A program made the position numbers and the translations under genes. DNA of 64,000 bases from Sphingomonas oleivorans. Its GTDB lineage: Bacteria > Pseudomonadota > Alphaproteobacteria > Sphingomonadales > Sphingomonadaceae. Positions 55,480-64,000 of this stretch are shown in pieces; positions within the stretch are counted from its first letter, which is position 1, and every line of letters starts with the position of its first letter. The stretch spans positions 248,001-312,000 of the forward strand of contig NZ_NWBU01000007.1 of assembly GCF_003050615.1 (NCBI RefSeq), written 5' to 3'. A model generated the notes under the pieces. It did not search any database. It worked only from the letters and a program-made list of their open reading frames with translations, and had not been told where the DNA came from.

Positions 55480-56009
55480 TGCTCAATCCGGCCTCGACGC
55501 AAGTCACGCCGCCGGATCAGGATTATTTTAACGGCCTCCAGTCCGAGGTGCAGGACAAGGGCTTTCTCGTCACCTCGACCGAAGAGCTGTTCCAGTGGGC
55601 GCGTACGGGCTCGCTCTGGTGGATGACCTTCGGTCTCGCCTGCTGCGCGGTGGAGATGATCCACGTCAACATGCCGCGCTATGATCTGGAGCGTTTCGGC
55701 GCCGCACCACGCGCGTCTCCGCGCCAGTCGGATGTGATGATCGTTGCAGGTACGCTCTGCAACAAGATGGCGCCGGCGCTGCGTCGGGTCTACGACCAGA
55801 TGTCCGAGCCGAAATATGTCATCTCCATGGGCAGCTGCGCCAATGGCGGCGGCTATTATCATTACAGCTATTCGGTGGTGCGCGGCTGCGACCGGATCGT
55901 GCCGGTGGACATTTATGTCCCGGGCTGTCCGCCGACCGCCGAGGCGCTGCTCTACGGCATCATGCAGCTCCAGCGGAAGATTCGCCGGGCGGGGACGATC
56001 GAACGGTGA
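55470..56009 (+). CDS. nuoB: NADH-quinone oxidoreductase subunit B
   Basis: 179 residues from ATG 55470 (AGGGAG 7 bases upstream), overlapping nuoA by 10 bases; ATG 55479 is an alternative. It carries cluster N2, the last [4Fe-4S] before quinone. The four Cys ligands are in LACCAVEM (a tandem pair), GSCANGG and [29 protein letters not shown] holds the arginines that line the quinone end; the mitochondrial homologue is hydroxylated on a nearby Arg by NDUFAF5, whose likely homologue is at 31187-32053. Confidence 0.98.
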   Translation: MGVMLNPASTQVTPPDQDYFNGLQSEVQDKGFLVTSTEELFQWARTGSLWWMTFGLACCAVEMIHVNMPRYDLERFGAAPRASPRQSDVMIVAGTLCNKMAPALRRVYDQMSEPKYVISMGSCANGGGYYHYSYSVVRGCDRIVPVDIYVPGCPPTAEALLYGIMQLQRKIRRAGTIER

Positions 56010-56665
56010 CGGCGCCTTTCCCCAAATATGCCTCCAATGAGGGGGTGATCGAGGCCGTGCAGGCGGCGCTGGGCGACATGCTCGTTACGGCCTGCGAGGC
56101 GGTTTCCGAGGTGCGGCTCGACGTGCGTCGCGAGGCGCTGGTCGAGGTGATGCGGATCCTGCGGGACAAGCTGCAATATCAGCAGCTTATGGAGATTGCC
56201 GGAGTCGACTATCCGGAGCGCGAGGAGCGTTTCGAGGTGGTTTACTGCCTGCTCTCGCTGACCAAGAATCATCGCATCCGCGTACATGTCTCGACCGACG
56301 AGGCGAGGCCAGTGCCTTCGGTCACGGGTCTGTGGCCCGTGGCGGGCTGGCTCGAGCGCGAAGTCTACGACATGTATGGCGTGCTGTTCGAGGGCAATTC
56401 CGACCTGCGCCGCATCCTGACCGACTATGGCTTCCGCGGCCATCCGCAGCGCAAGGACTTCCCGCTGACCGGCTATGTCGAGCTGCGCTATTCGGAAACG
56501 CAGAAGCGCGTCGTCTATGAGCCGGTGAAGCTGGCGCAGGATTTCCGCACATTCGATTTCATGAGCCCGTGGGAAGGCGCGGAATATGTGCTGCCGGGCG
56601 ACGAGAAGGCGCCGGAAGCACCAGGCGCGCCGACGCCGCTCAAGGCCGATGAGGTGAAGCGCTGA
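56006..56665 (+). CDS. nuoC: NADH-quinone oxidoreductase subunit C
   Basis: 219 residues from GTG 56006, overlapping the nuoB stop (GTGA). It belongs to the hydrophilic arm, linking NuoD, B and I. The signature [20 protein letters not shown] followed by [20 protein letters not shown] is complete. The C-terminal tail ([17 protein letters not shown]) is Pro-rich. It is a separate gene, not fused to nuoD as in E. coli. Confidence 0.97.
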   Translation: MTAPFPKYASNEGVIEAVQAALGDMLVTACEAVSEVRLDVRREALVEVMRILRDKLQYQQLMEIAGVDYPEREERFEVVYCLLSLTKNHRIRVHVSTDEARPVPSVTGLWPVAGWLEREVYDMYGVLFEGNSDLRRILTDYGFRGHPQRKDFPLTGYVELRYSETQKRVVYEPVKLAQDFRTFDFMSPWEGAEYVLPGDEKAPEAPGAPTPLKADEVKR

Positions 56666-57918
56666 TGGCCGAGCAGGATCAACTGATGGACGCCGCCGCG
56701 CTCGAGCGCCTCCAGGTCGCGGACGAGGGGCAGGCCCCTTCCGAAACCGAAATCGCCAATTACACGATCAATTTCGGCCCGCAGCATCCCGCCGCGCATG
56801 GCGTGCTGCGCCTCGTGATGGAGTTGGACGGCGAGATCGTCGAGCGCGTCGATCCGCATATCGGCCTGTTGCACCGCGGCACCGAGAAGCTGATCGAATA
56901 TAAGACCTATCTCCAGGCGCTGCCCTATTTCGACCGGCTGGATTATTGCTCGCCGCTCAACATGGAGCACAGCTATGTGCTCGCGGTGGAGAAGCTGCTC
57001 GGCCTCGAAGTGCCGCTGCGCGCGCAATATCTGCGCGTCCTCTTCGCCGAGCTTTCGCGCATCTCCAACCATATGCTGAACCTCGGCAGCCATGTGATGG
57101 ACGTGGGGGCGATGACGCCCAATCTCTGGCTGTTCGAGATTCGCGAGGACACTTACGGCTTCTTCGAGCGGGCATCGGGCGCGCGCATGCATGCCGCCTG
57201 GTTCCGCCCCGGCGGCGTCCATCAGGACGTGCCGCTGAAGCTTCTGACCGACATTGCCGACTGGCTCGACACGCGCCTGCCGCAGCTTTTCGAGGATGCG
57301 ATCAGCCTGGTGGCGGACAATCGCATCTTCAAGCAGCGCAATGTCGATATCGGCACAGTGAGCCGCGACGATGCGATCGCCTGGGGCTTTTCGGGCCCGA
57401 TGATCCGCGCGGCGGGCCTGCCCTGGGATCTGCGCAAGTCGCAGCCCTATGACGTCTATGACCGGATGGAGTTCGATATTCCGGTCGGCACGCGGGGCGA
57501 CTGCTATGATCGCTTCATGGTGCGCGTGGAGGAGGTCCGCCAGTCGGCGCGGATCATGAAGCAGTGCCTGGCGCAGATGCCGGACGGGCCGATCGCGTCG
57601 ACCGACCGCAAGGCCGTGCCGCCCAAGCGCGGTGAGATGAAGCGCTCGATGGAAGCGCTGATCCACCATTTCAAGCTCTATACCGAGGGCTTCCACGTGC
57701 CGGCCGGCGAGGTCTATGTCGCGACAGAGGCGCCCAAGGGCGAGTTCGGCGTCTATCTGGTCTCCGACGGCAGCAACAAGCCCTATCGCTGCAAGATCCG
57801 CCCGACCGCCTTCAGCCATCTTCAGGCGATGGACTTCATGATGAAGGGCCACATGCTGGCGGACACAACCGCCGTCCTGTCGGCGATAGATGTTGTTTTC
57901 GGAGAGTGTGACCGCTGA
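56665..57918 (+). CDS. nuoD: NADH-quinone oxidoreductase subunit D
   Basis: 417 residues; the 49-kDa homologue, which forms most of the quinone-binding pocket. [16 protein letters not shown] near residue 31 includes the conserved His that contacts quinone, and [23 protein letters not shown] and [17 protein letters not shown] are standard. Coupled to nuoC (TGATG) and to nuoE (TGATG). Confidence 0.98.
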   Translation: MAEQDQLMDAAALERLQVADEGQAPSETEIANYTINFGPQHPAAHGVLRLVMELDGEIVERVDPHIGLLHRGTEKLIEYKTYLQALPYFDRLDYCSPLNMEHSYVLAVEKLLGLEVPLRAQYLRVLFAELSRISNHMLNLGSHVMDVGAMTPNLWLFEIREDTYGFFERASGARMHAAWFRPGGVHQDVPLKLLTDIADWLDTRLPQLFEDAISLVADNRIFKQRNVDIGTVSRDDAIAWGFSGPMIRAAGLPWDLRKSQPYDVYDRMEFDIPVGTRGDCYDRFMVRVEEVRQSARIMKQCLAQMPDGPIASTDRKAVPPKRGEMKRSMEALIHHFKLYTEGFHVPAGEVYVATEAPKGEFGVYLVSDGSNKPYRCKIRPTAFSHLQAMDFMMKGHMLADTTAVLSAIDVVFGECDR

Positions 57919-58574
57919 TGGCCGATGCAGCCCAAATTCCCGACGAAGCCGAGACGCGCGCCCGCTGGGGCGGCTTTCAGTGGTCGGAAGCCAATGCCGA
58001 GAAGGTCAAGGAGATCATCGGCCGCTACCCCAAGGGACGCGAGCATTCGGCGATCATGCCGCTGCTCGATCTCGCCCAGCGGCAGGTCGGCGCCGAAACG
58101 AACACGCAAGGATGGTTGCCCATCCCGGTGATCGAATATGTCGCGCGCCAGGTCGACATGCCCTACATCCGCGCGCTCGAAGTGGTGAGCTTCTACACCA
58201 TGTACAATATGGTGCCGGTCGGCCGCCATCATGTGCAGGTGTGCGGAACGACGCCCTGCATGTTGCGTGGAAGCGACGACGTGCTGGCTGCCTGCAAGGC
58301 CAAGGGGCTGAAGAAGGGTGCGACGACGGCGGACGGCCTGTTCACCTTGACCGAGGTCGAATGCCTCGGTGCCTGCGTCAATGCGCCGATGGTTCAGATC
58401 AACGATGATAATTATGAGGATCTGACCTTCGAAAGCATGACCGCGATCCTCGAGGCGCTGGCGCGCGGCGAGACGCCGAAACCGGGCCCGCAGATCGACC
58501 GGCATCGTGCCGCGCCGGTGGGCGGGCCGACCGTGCTCAAAGATTATGTGACGGAGGGCGGCGCCAGTGCTTGA
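57918..58574 (+). CDS. nuoE: NADH-quinone oxidoreductase subunit E
   Basis: 218 residues; the 24-kDa homologue with a thioredoxin-like [2Fe-2S] cluster (N1a). Ligands are in VCGTTPCML and [12 protein letters not shown]. The N-terminal helical part ([20 protein letters not shown] region) and [13 protein letters not shown] fit the family. The C-terminal 40 residues ([20 protein letters not shown]) are an extension seen in alphaproteobacteria. Overlaps nuoF by 8 bases. Confidence 0.97.
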   Translation: MADAAQIPDEAETRARWGGFQWSEANAEKVKEIIGRYPKGREHSAIMPLLDLAQRQVGAETNTQGWLPIPVIEYVARQVDMPYIRALEVVSFYTMYNMVPVGRHHVQVCGTTPCMLRGSDDVLAACKAKGLKKGATTADGLFTLTEVECLGACVNAPMVQINDDNYEDLTFESMTAILEALARGETPKPGPQIDRHRAAPVGGPTVLKDYVTEGGASA

Positions 58575-59865
58575 GGACAAGGACCGCATCTTCACCAACA
58601 TCTACGGCTTCCAGGACTGGGGCGTGGATGCCGCGATGCGTCGTGGCGACTGGGACGATACCAAGGGGCTGATGGCGCGCGGCCAGGACGCGATCATCGA
58701 GGAGATCAAGGCATCGGGCCTGCGCGGGCGCGGCGGGGCGGGCTTCCCGACCGGCATGAAGTGGAGCTTCATGCCCAAGGAGAATAAGCCGGGCCGGCCG
58801 AGCTTCCTGCTGATCAACGCCGACGAATCCGAGCCGGGTTCGTGCAAGGATCGCGAGATCATCCGCCATGATCCGCACAAGCTGATCGAAGGCGCGCTGA
58901 TCGCGGGCTATGCGATGCGCGCGCGGGCGGCTTACATCTATATTCGCGGCGAGTTCATCCGCGAGGCGGAGACGCTCTTCGCTGCGGTCGCCCAGGCTTA
59001 TGAGCGCGGGCTGATCGGCAAGAACGCCTCGGGCTCGGGCTATGATTTCGACGTGTTCGTCCATCGCGGCGCGGGCGCCTATATCTGCGGCGAGGAAACC
59101 GCGCAGATCGAGAGCCTGGAGGGCAAGAAGGGCCAACCGCGGCTGAAGCCGCCTTTCCCGGCGGGGGTCGGCCTGTTCGGCTGCCCGACGACGGTGAACA
59201 ATGTCGAATCGATCGCGGTGGCGCCGACCATATTGCGGCGCGGCGCGAGCTGGTTCTCCTCGATCGGGCGGGAGAATAACAAGGGCACCAAGCTCTTCCA
59301 GATTTCCGGCCATGTGAACCGGCCGACCGTCGTCGAGGAGGCGATGGGCATTTCGTTCCGCGAGTTGATCGAGAAACATGCGGGCGGCGTTCGCGGCGGA
59401 TGGGACAATCTGCTCGCGGTGATCCCGGGCGGCTCGTCGGTGCCGCTGGTGCCGGCGGCGCAGATCATGGACGCGCCGATGGATTTCGACGGGCTGCGCG
59501 GGCTGGGCTCGGGCCTCGGCACGGCGGCGGTGATCGTGATGGACAAGTCCACCGACATCGTCCGCGCGATCAGCCGGATCAGCTATTTCTACAAGCATGA
59601 GAGCTGCGGCCAGTGCACGCCCTGCCGCGAGGGCACGGGCTGGATGTGGCGCGTGATGGAGCGGCTGCGCGAGGGCAATGCCGACATCTCCGAGATCGAC
59701 ATGCTCCAGGAAGTGACCAAGCAGGTCGAAGGCCACACCATCTGCGCGCTTGGCGACGCGGCGGCCTGGCCGATCCAGGGGCTCATCCGCCATTTTCGGC
59801 CGGAGCTGGAACGGCGGATCAACGAACGTAACGGTGCCGCGCCTCTCGCGGTTGCGGCGGAGTAA
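58567..59865 (+). CDS. nuoF: NADH-quinone oxidoreductase subunit F
   Basis: 432 residues from GTG 58567; the 51-kDa homologue that oxidises NADH with [23 protein letters not shown] and [15 protein letters not shown] form the NADH/FMN site, [10 protein letters not shown] is the conserved Glu loop, and [12 protein letters not shown] with a later Cys (HTICALGD) bind the N3 [4Fe-4S] cluster. Overlaps nuoE by 8 bases and is 3 bases from nuoG. Confidence 0.98.
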   Translation: MLEDKDRIFTNIYGFQDWGVDAAMRRGDWDDTKGLMARGQDAIIEEIKASGLRGRGGAGFPTGMKWSFMPKENKPGRPSFLLINADESEPGSCKDREIIRHDPHKLIEGALIAGYAMRARAAYIYIRGEFIREAETLFAAVAQAYERGLIGKNASGSGYDFDVFVHRGAGAYICGEETAQIESLEGKKGQPRLKPPFPAGVGLFGCPTTVNNVESIAVAPTILRRGASWFSSIGRENNKGTKLFQISGHVNRPTVVEEAMGISFRELIEKHAGGVRGGWDNLLAVIPGGSSVPLVPAAQIMDAPMDFDGLRGLGSGLGTAAVIVMDKSTDIVRAISRISYFYKHESCGQCTPCREGTGWMWRVMERLREGNADISEIDMLQEVTKQVEGHTICALGDAAAWPIQGLIRHFRPELERRINERNGAAPLAVAAE

Positions 59866-59868
59866 GCA

Positions 59869-61872
59869 ATGCCCAAACTTACCGTTGACGGGATCGAGGT
59901 CGAAGTGCCCGCGGGCGCGACCGTGCTGCAGGCCTGCGAAGCGGCCGGCAAGGAAATACCGCGTTTCTGCTACCATGAGCGGCTGTCGATCGCGGGCAAT
60001 TGCCGCATGTGCCTGGTCGAGGTGAAGCCCGGGCCGCCCAAGCCGCAGGCGAGCTGCGCGCTGCCGGCGGCGGACGGCCAGCAGATTTCCACCATGTCGC
60101 CCATGGTGAAGAAGGCGCGCGAAGGGGTGATGGAGTTCCTCCTGATCAACCATCCGCTCGATTGTCCGATCTGCGACCAGGGCGGCGAATGCGACCTGCA
60201 GGATCAGTCGATCGCCTATGGCAAGGGCCACTCGCGCTTCCTCGAGAATAAGCGCGCGGTGACCGAGAAATATATGGGTCCGATCGTCAAGACGGTCATG
60301 ACCCGCTGCATCCAATGCACCCGCTGCGTCCGCTTTGCGGAAGAAGTGGCGGGCGTGGAGGAGATCGGCGCGCTTTATCGCGGCGAGAATATGCAGATCA
60401 CCTCCTATCTGGAGCATGCCGTCACGTCCGAGCTTTCGGGCAATGTCGTCGATCTGTGCCCGGTGGGCGCGCTCACCTCCAAGCCCTATGCCTTCGAGGC
60501 GCGGCCGTGGGAGCTGAAGAAGACGGCGGCGATCGACGTGATGGACGCGGTCGGCACCAATATCCGCCTCGACAGCCGTGGCCGGCAGGTGCTGCGCGTG
60601 CTGCCGCGGATCAATGAGGAAGTGAATGAGGAATGGGCGTCGGACAAGACGCGCCATGCCGTTGACGGCCTCATCCGCAAGCGGCTCGACCGGCCCTATG
60701 TGCGCAAGGGCGGCAAGCTCGTCGAGGCGACATGGGCCGAGGCGTTCGAGGCGATCGCGGCGGTGAATGCCGGAACGAGCGTCGCGGCGATCGCGGGCGA
60801 CCTGGTCGATGCCGAGACCATGTATGCGGCCAAGGCGCTGCTCGCCAAGCTCGGCTCCTCGCTGCTCGAAGGGCGGCAGACGGGGCTGGATTATGACTGC
60901 TCGAATATCGCGGCGGTCAATTTCAACACGACCATCGCCGGGATCGAGCAGGCCGATGCGATCCTGATCGTCGGATCGAACGTCCGTTGGGAAGCGCCGC
61001 TGGTCAATACGCGCATCCGCAAGGCGGTGAAGCGCGGTGCCAAGGTGTTCGCGATCGGGCCGGAGATTGATTTCACCTATAAGGTGACGTGGCTCGGCAA
61101 TGATCTGGAGCTGCTGGGCAAATTGCCGCAGGCGGTGACGGATGCGTTCGGCAAGGCGGAGCGGCCGGCGCTGATCGTCGGCGGCGGCGCGCTCAAGGCC
61201 GGGGCGCAGGGCGCGAGCCTTGCGCTGGTCGAGACGCTCGGTCTCGTGAAGGAAGGCTGGAACGGCTATAATGTGCTGCACATGGCGGCATCGCGCATGG
61301 CAGGGCTGATGCTCGGCTATGCGCAGCCGGGCGGCATCGCGGCGGTCGCGGCGGCCGCGCCGAAGCTGCTCTTCCTGCTCGGCGCCGATGAGGTCGATCC
61401 GGCGCGGTTTGCGGACAGCTTCAAAGTCTATGCCGGCCATCATGGCGACCGGGGTGCGGCCATGGCGGACGTGATCCTGCCGGGCGCTTCCTATGCCGAG
61501 AAGCCGGGCACCTATGTCAATCTGGAAGGACGCGTCCAGCGTGGCGACCGGGCGGTGTTCCCGCCGGGCGATGCGCGCGAGGACTGGGCGATCTTCCGCG
61601 CTCTTTCCGACGTGCTGGGTGCGCGCCTGACCTTCGACAGCTTCGACGCGCTGCGCGCGGCGATGGCCGCCGAGGTGCCCGCGCTGGGGCAGGAGGGGCT
61701 GGCCGCCTATGAATGGGCGCCGCCGAGCCTCGGCAAGGCCGCTTCGGGCCCGATCGGCTATCCGATTGCCGACTTTTATCTGACCAATGCGATCGCGCGG
61801 GCGAGCGAGACGATGCAGCGTTGCTCGGCCGAGCTGCTCCACGGCCAGACCTATGCGGAGGCCGCGGAATGA
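59869..61872 (+). CDS. nuoG: NADH-quinone oxidoreductase subunit G
   Basis: 667 residues; the 75-kDa homologue with a [2Fe-2S] and two [4Fe-4S] clusters at its N-terminus. Ligands: [37 protein letters not shown], and [10 protein letters not shown] with a later Cys (VDLCPVGAL). The C-terminal molybdopterin-oxidoreductase-like region has lost its cofactor site, as in the family. Shorter than E. coli NuoG (about 910), matching the mitochondrial-type length. Confidence 0.97.
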   Translation: MPKLTVDGIEVEVPAGATVLQACEAAGKEIPRFCYHERLSIAGNCRMCLVEVKPGPPKPQASCALPAADGQQISTMSPMVKKAREGVMEFLLINHPLDCPICDQGGECDLQDQSIAYGKGHSRFLENKRAVTEKYMGPIVKTVMTRCIQCTRCVRFAEEVAGVEEIGALYRGENMQITSYLEHAVTSELSGNVVDLCPVGALTSKPYAFEARPWELKKTAAIDVMDAVGTNIRLDSRGRQVLRVLPRINEEVNEEWASDKTRHAVDGLIRKRLDRPYVRKGGKLVEATWAEAFEAIAAVNAGTSVAAIAGDLVDAETMYAAKALLAKLGSSLLEGRQTGLDYDCSNIAAVNFNTTIAGIEQADAILIVGSNVRWEAPLVNTRIRKAVKRGAKVFAIGPEIDFTYKVTWLGNDLELLGKLPQAVTDAFGKAERPALIVGGGALKAGAQGASLALVETLGLVKEGWNGYNVLHMAASRMAGLMLGYAQPGGIAAVAAAAPKLLFLLGADEVDPARFADSFKVYAGHHGDRGAAMADVILPGASYAEKPGTYVNLEGRVQRGDRAVFPPGDAREDWAIFRALSDVLGARLTFDSFDALRAAMAAEVPALGQEGLAAYEWAPPSLGKAASGPIGYPIADFYLTNAIARASETMQRCSAELLHGQTYAEAAE

Positions 61873-62912
61873 CCGAGTTTTTCCAGGCGCATCTGGGCTA
61901 TGGCTTTGGCTGGTTCCTCGCCACCTTGATCCTGATCCTGATGATCGCGCTGCCGCTGATGCTGGCTGTCGCGATGATCATCTATGCCGATCGCAAGATC
62001 TGGGCGGCGATGGCGCTCAGGCGCGGGCCCAACGTGGTGGGCCCCTTCGGCCTGCTCCAGAGCTTCGCGGACGGCCTCAAGGTCTTCCTTCAGGAAACGA
62101 TCATCCCGTCTGCGGCCAACCGGGGCCTGTTCCTGATCGCGCCGGTCATCACCTTTACCGTGGCGTTGGTCGCCTGGGCGGTGATCCCCTTCGGGCCGGG
62201 CATGGTGCTCGCCGACATCAATGTCGGCCTGCTCTACATTCTCGCCGTCTCGTCGCTCGGCGTCTATGGCGTGATCCTCGCCGGCTGGGCATCCAACTCC
62301 AAATATCCCTTCTACTCCTCGATCCGCGCGGCCGCGCAGATGGTGAGCTATGAAGTGTCGATCGGCTTCGTGCTGATCTCCGTGGTGCTGTGGGCGGGGA
62401 CGTTCAACCTGAGCGGCATCATCGATGCACAGCGGGCGCATATTTTCGGGATTATCAACGGCTTCGGCTTCAATCCCCTGCTCTTTCCGATGGCCGTGAT
62501 CTTCCTGATCTCCGCCATGGCGGAAACGGCGCGCGCGCCCTTCGACCTGACCGAGGCGGAATCGGAGATCGTGGCAGGGTATCAGACCGAATATTCGTCG
62601 ATGAGCTTCGCGCTCTTCTGGCTCGGCGAATATGGCAATGTGCTCCTGATGTGCGCGCTCAACGCCGTGCTCTTCTGGGGCGGCTGGCTGCCGCCGATCG
62701 ACTGGGCGCCGCTCTATGCGATCCCGGGCATCTTCTGGTTCTTCCTCAAGATCTTCATCTTCTTCTTCATCTTCTCCTGGGTGAAGGCGACGGTGCCGCG
62801 CTTCCGCTATGACCAGCTGATGCGGCTGGGCTGGAAGATCTTCCTGCCGCTCTCCCTCTTCTGGGTGTTCCTTGTGTCCGGGTGGCTGATGGTCACTCGC
62901 TATGGAGTCTGA
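61869..62912 (+). CDS. nuoH: NADH-quinone oxidoreductase subunit H
   Basis: 347 residues with about 8 membrane helices; the membrane subunit touching the quinone cavity. [19 protein letters not shown], the loop [19 protein letters not shown] and the following [17 protein letters not shown] carry the conserved acidic and quinone-side residues. ATG overlaps the nuoG stop (ATGA). Confidence 0.98.
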   Translation: MTEFFQAHLGYGFGWFLATLILILMIALPLMLAVAMIIYADRKIWAAMALRRGPNVVGPFGLLQSFADGLKVFLQETIIPSAANRGLFLIAPVITFTVALVAWAVIPFGPGMVLADINVGLLYILAVSSLGVYGVILAGWASNSKYPFYSSIRAAAQMVSYEVSIGFVLISVVLWAGTFNLSGIIDAQRAHIFGIINGFGFNPLLFPMAVIFLISAMAETARAPFDLTEAESEIVAGYQTEYSSMSFALFWLGEYGNVLLMCALNAVLFWGGWLPPIDWAPLYAIPGIFWFFLKIFIFFFIFSWVKATVPRFRYDQLMRLGWKIFLPLSLFWVFLVSGWLMVTRYGV

Positions 62913-62916
62913 CGGG

Positions 62917-63402
62917 ATGAGCCTCGCGCACATCGTCAAGTCGTTCACGCTGTGGGAATTTGTGAAGGCGCATGCCCTCACGCTCAAATATTTCTTCAAG
63001 CCCAAGGCGACGATCAACTATCCCTTCGAGCGCAACCCGCTGAGCCCGCGCTTTCGCGGCGAGCATGCGCTGCGCCGCTATCCCAATGGGGAGGAGCGCT
63101 GCATCGCGTGCAAGCTGTGTGAGGCGGTCTGCCCCGCGCTTGCGATCACGATCGAGGCCGAGCCGCGCGAGGATGGCAGCCGCCGCACCACGCGCTACGA
63201 CATCGACATGACCAAATGCATCTATTGCGGCTTCTGTCAGGAAGCCTGTCCGGTGGATGCGATCGTGGAAGGGCCGAACCTCGAATTCTCGACCGAGACG
63301 CGCGAGGAACTGCTCTACGACAAGGCAAAGCTCTTGGAGAATGGGGACCGGTGGGAGCGCGCGATCGCCGCGAATCTTGCTGCCGACGCGCCCTATCGCT
63401 AA
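62917..63402 (+). CDS. nuoI: NADH-quinone oxidoreductase subunit I
   Basis: 161 residues from ATG 62917; ATG 62902 would add 5 residues and overlap nuoH. It has two ferredoxin-type [4Fe-4S] motifs, [12 protein letters not shown] and [16 protein letters not shown], which pass electrons to N2 in NuoB. The N-terminal [20 protein letters not shown] is typical. 77 bases separate it from nuoJ, the largest gap inside the operon here. Confidence 0.98.
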   Translation: MSLAHIVKSFTLWEFVKAHALTLKYFFKPKATINYPFERNPLSPRFRGEHALRRYPNGEERCIACKLCEAVCPALAITIEAEPREDGSRRTTRYDIDMTKCIYCGFCQEACPVDAIVEGPNLEFSTETREELLYDKAKLLENGDRWERAIAANLAADAPYR

Positions 63403-63479
63403 GCCACGCCGGCGCAACGAAGCATACGACATGCCGCCGGGATCGGGGCCTGATCGAAGAACAAGAACAACCAACGGGG

Positions 63480-64000
63480 ATGGGAACTGAGTTGATCCAG
63501 ACGATCGCCTTCTATCTGTTCGCTTCGCTTGTGATCGCGTCGGGCGCGCTCACGATCGTGGCGCGCAATCCGGTGCACTCCGTGCTCTGGCTCATCCTCG
63601 CCTTCTTCAACGCGGCCGGATTGATGCTGCTCGTCGGCGCCGAATTCATCGCGATGCTGCTCGTCATCGTCTATGTCGGCGCGGTCGCGGTGCTGTTCCT
63701 GTTCGTCGTGATGATGCTCGACATCGATTTCGCCGAGCTGCGCGCGGGCTTCGCCCAATATCTGCCGTTCGGCATGCTGCTGGTGATCGTGCTCGCCGCC
63801 GAGATGATCTTTGCGGTGGCGGCATGGAATGCGGGCGGCGTGGAATTCGCGCAGCGGCTGGCGCCGACGCCCAGCGAAGTGCCGAACATCCAGGCGCTCG
63901 GCACGCTGATCTACACCCGTTATCTCTACATCTTCGAAGGGGCGGGTCTGGTGCTGCTCGTCGCGCTGATCGGCGCGATCGTGCTGACGCACCGCAAGCG
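63480..64000 (+). CDS. nuoJ: NADH-quinone oxidoreductase subunit J (partial)
   Basis: Cut by the right edge; about 173 residues are visible, with five membrane helices. LASLVIASGALTIVARNPVH-type start, LVGAEFIAMLLVIVYVGAVA with the pi-bulge helix, and VLFLFVVMMLDIDFAEL match the family. ATG 63480 is taken, but TTG 63492 with GGGA 6 bases upstream would give the more typical N-terminus IQTIAFYLF. The rest of nuoJ and nuoK-N should follow outside the window. Confidence 0.95.
   Translation, partial: MGTELIQTIAFYLFASLVIASGALTIVARNPVHSVLWLILAFFNAAGLMLLVGAEFIAMLLVIVYVGAVAVLFLFVVMMLDIDFAELRAGFAQYLPFGMLLVIVLAAEMIFAVAAWNAGGVEFAQRLAPTPSEVPNIQALGTLIYTRYLYIFEGAGLVLLVALIGAIVLTHRK

Noticed and set aside
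58537-61842. A 1101-codon minus-strand open frame opposite nuoF and nuoG
   Set aside because: Pure antisense of highly conserved complex I genes; long stop-free antisense frames are expected at this GC content.

Overview
The window is one high-GC, gene-dense chromosomal segment from a Gram-negative alphaproteobacterium, most likely a member of the Sphingomonadales (Sphingomonas / Rhizorhabdus type). This rests on the protein sequences, on gene order (zapA - 6S RNA - 5-FCL, tkt-gap-pgk-fbaB-thiE, comF-grxC-nitrilase-DUF1178) and on an outer-membrane block running rseP-bamA-skp-fabZ with no lpxD or lpxA, as expected for a lineage that uses sphingolipids instead of lipopolysaccharide. Almost everything is core housekeeping. 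No CRISPR array, insertion sequence, prophage or rRNA operon is visible. Three tRNA genes (Ser-UGA, Arg-CCU, Asp-GUC) and a probable 6S RNA are present.

Layout. 1-6.3 kb: end of cdsA, dxr, rseP, bamA, skp, fabZ (lipid precursors and outer-membrane assembly). 6.4-8.8 kb: mobA, rpmE, xdhC, a VanZ-like protein that runs into tRNA-Ser. 9-15.2 kb: lytic transglycosylase, rlpA, a D,D-carboxypeptidase, tmk, holB, metG. 15.3-17.4 kb: a small accessory patch with a CDP-glycerol glycerophosphotransferase-like gene, a TagD-like cytidylyltransferase of lower GC, and the remnant of a polysaccharide flippase. 17.4-25 kb: DUF4197, DUF167, ABM monooxygenase, glnA-glnB, endonuclease V, map, a MoaB/CinA-like protein, aroB-aroK. 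25-30.4 kb: a small membrane protein, a large proline-rich secreted protein, xerD, accA, an M48 protease. 30.4-34.6 kb: a broken Flp pilin, mutT, an NDUFAF5-like methyltransferase, comF, grxC, a nitrilase-family enzyme, DUF1178, tRNA-Arg. 34.7-42.3 kb: ferredoxin-NADP reductase, a four-gene SGNH/SGNH/MBOAT/membrane-protein operon that probably O-acylates an envelope polymer, a SleB-like wall hydrolase, an AI-2E family transporter, tRNA-Asp. 42.4-45 kb: diguanylate cyclase, DUF2842, 5-FCL, 6S RNA, zapA and a coiled-coil partner. 45.2-51.7 kb: tkt, gap, an inserted MOSC gene, pgk, fbaB, thiE. 51.7-55 kb: DUF882, L,D-transpeptidase, efp, an inositol-monophosphatase-like gene. 55.1-64 kb: nuoABCDEFGHI and the start of nuoJ, which the window edge cuts.

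The least ordinary parts are the TagD/TagF-like patch with its flippase relic, the SGNH-SGNH-MBOAT operon, the inactivated pilin gene, and a set of look-alike palindromes (ATCCCGGC / GCCGGGAT type) at gene ends, one of which supplies the last codons of endonuclease V and another the ribosome-binding region of the MOSC gene. Starts given here were often moved downstream from the longest open frame on the basis of Shine-Dalgarno-like sequences and N-terminal family fit.
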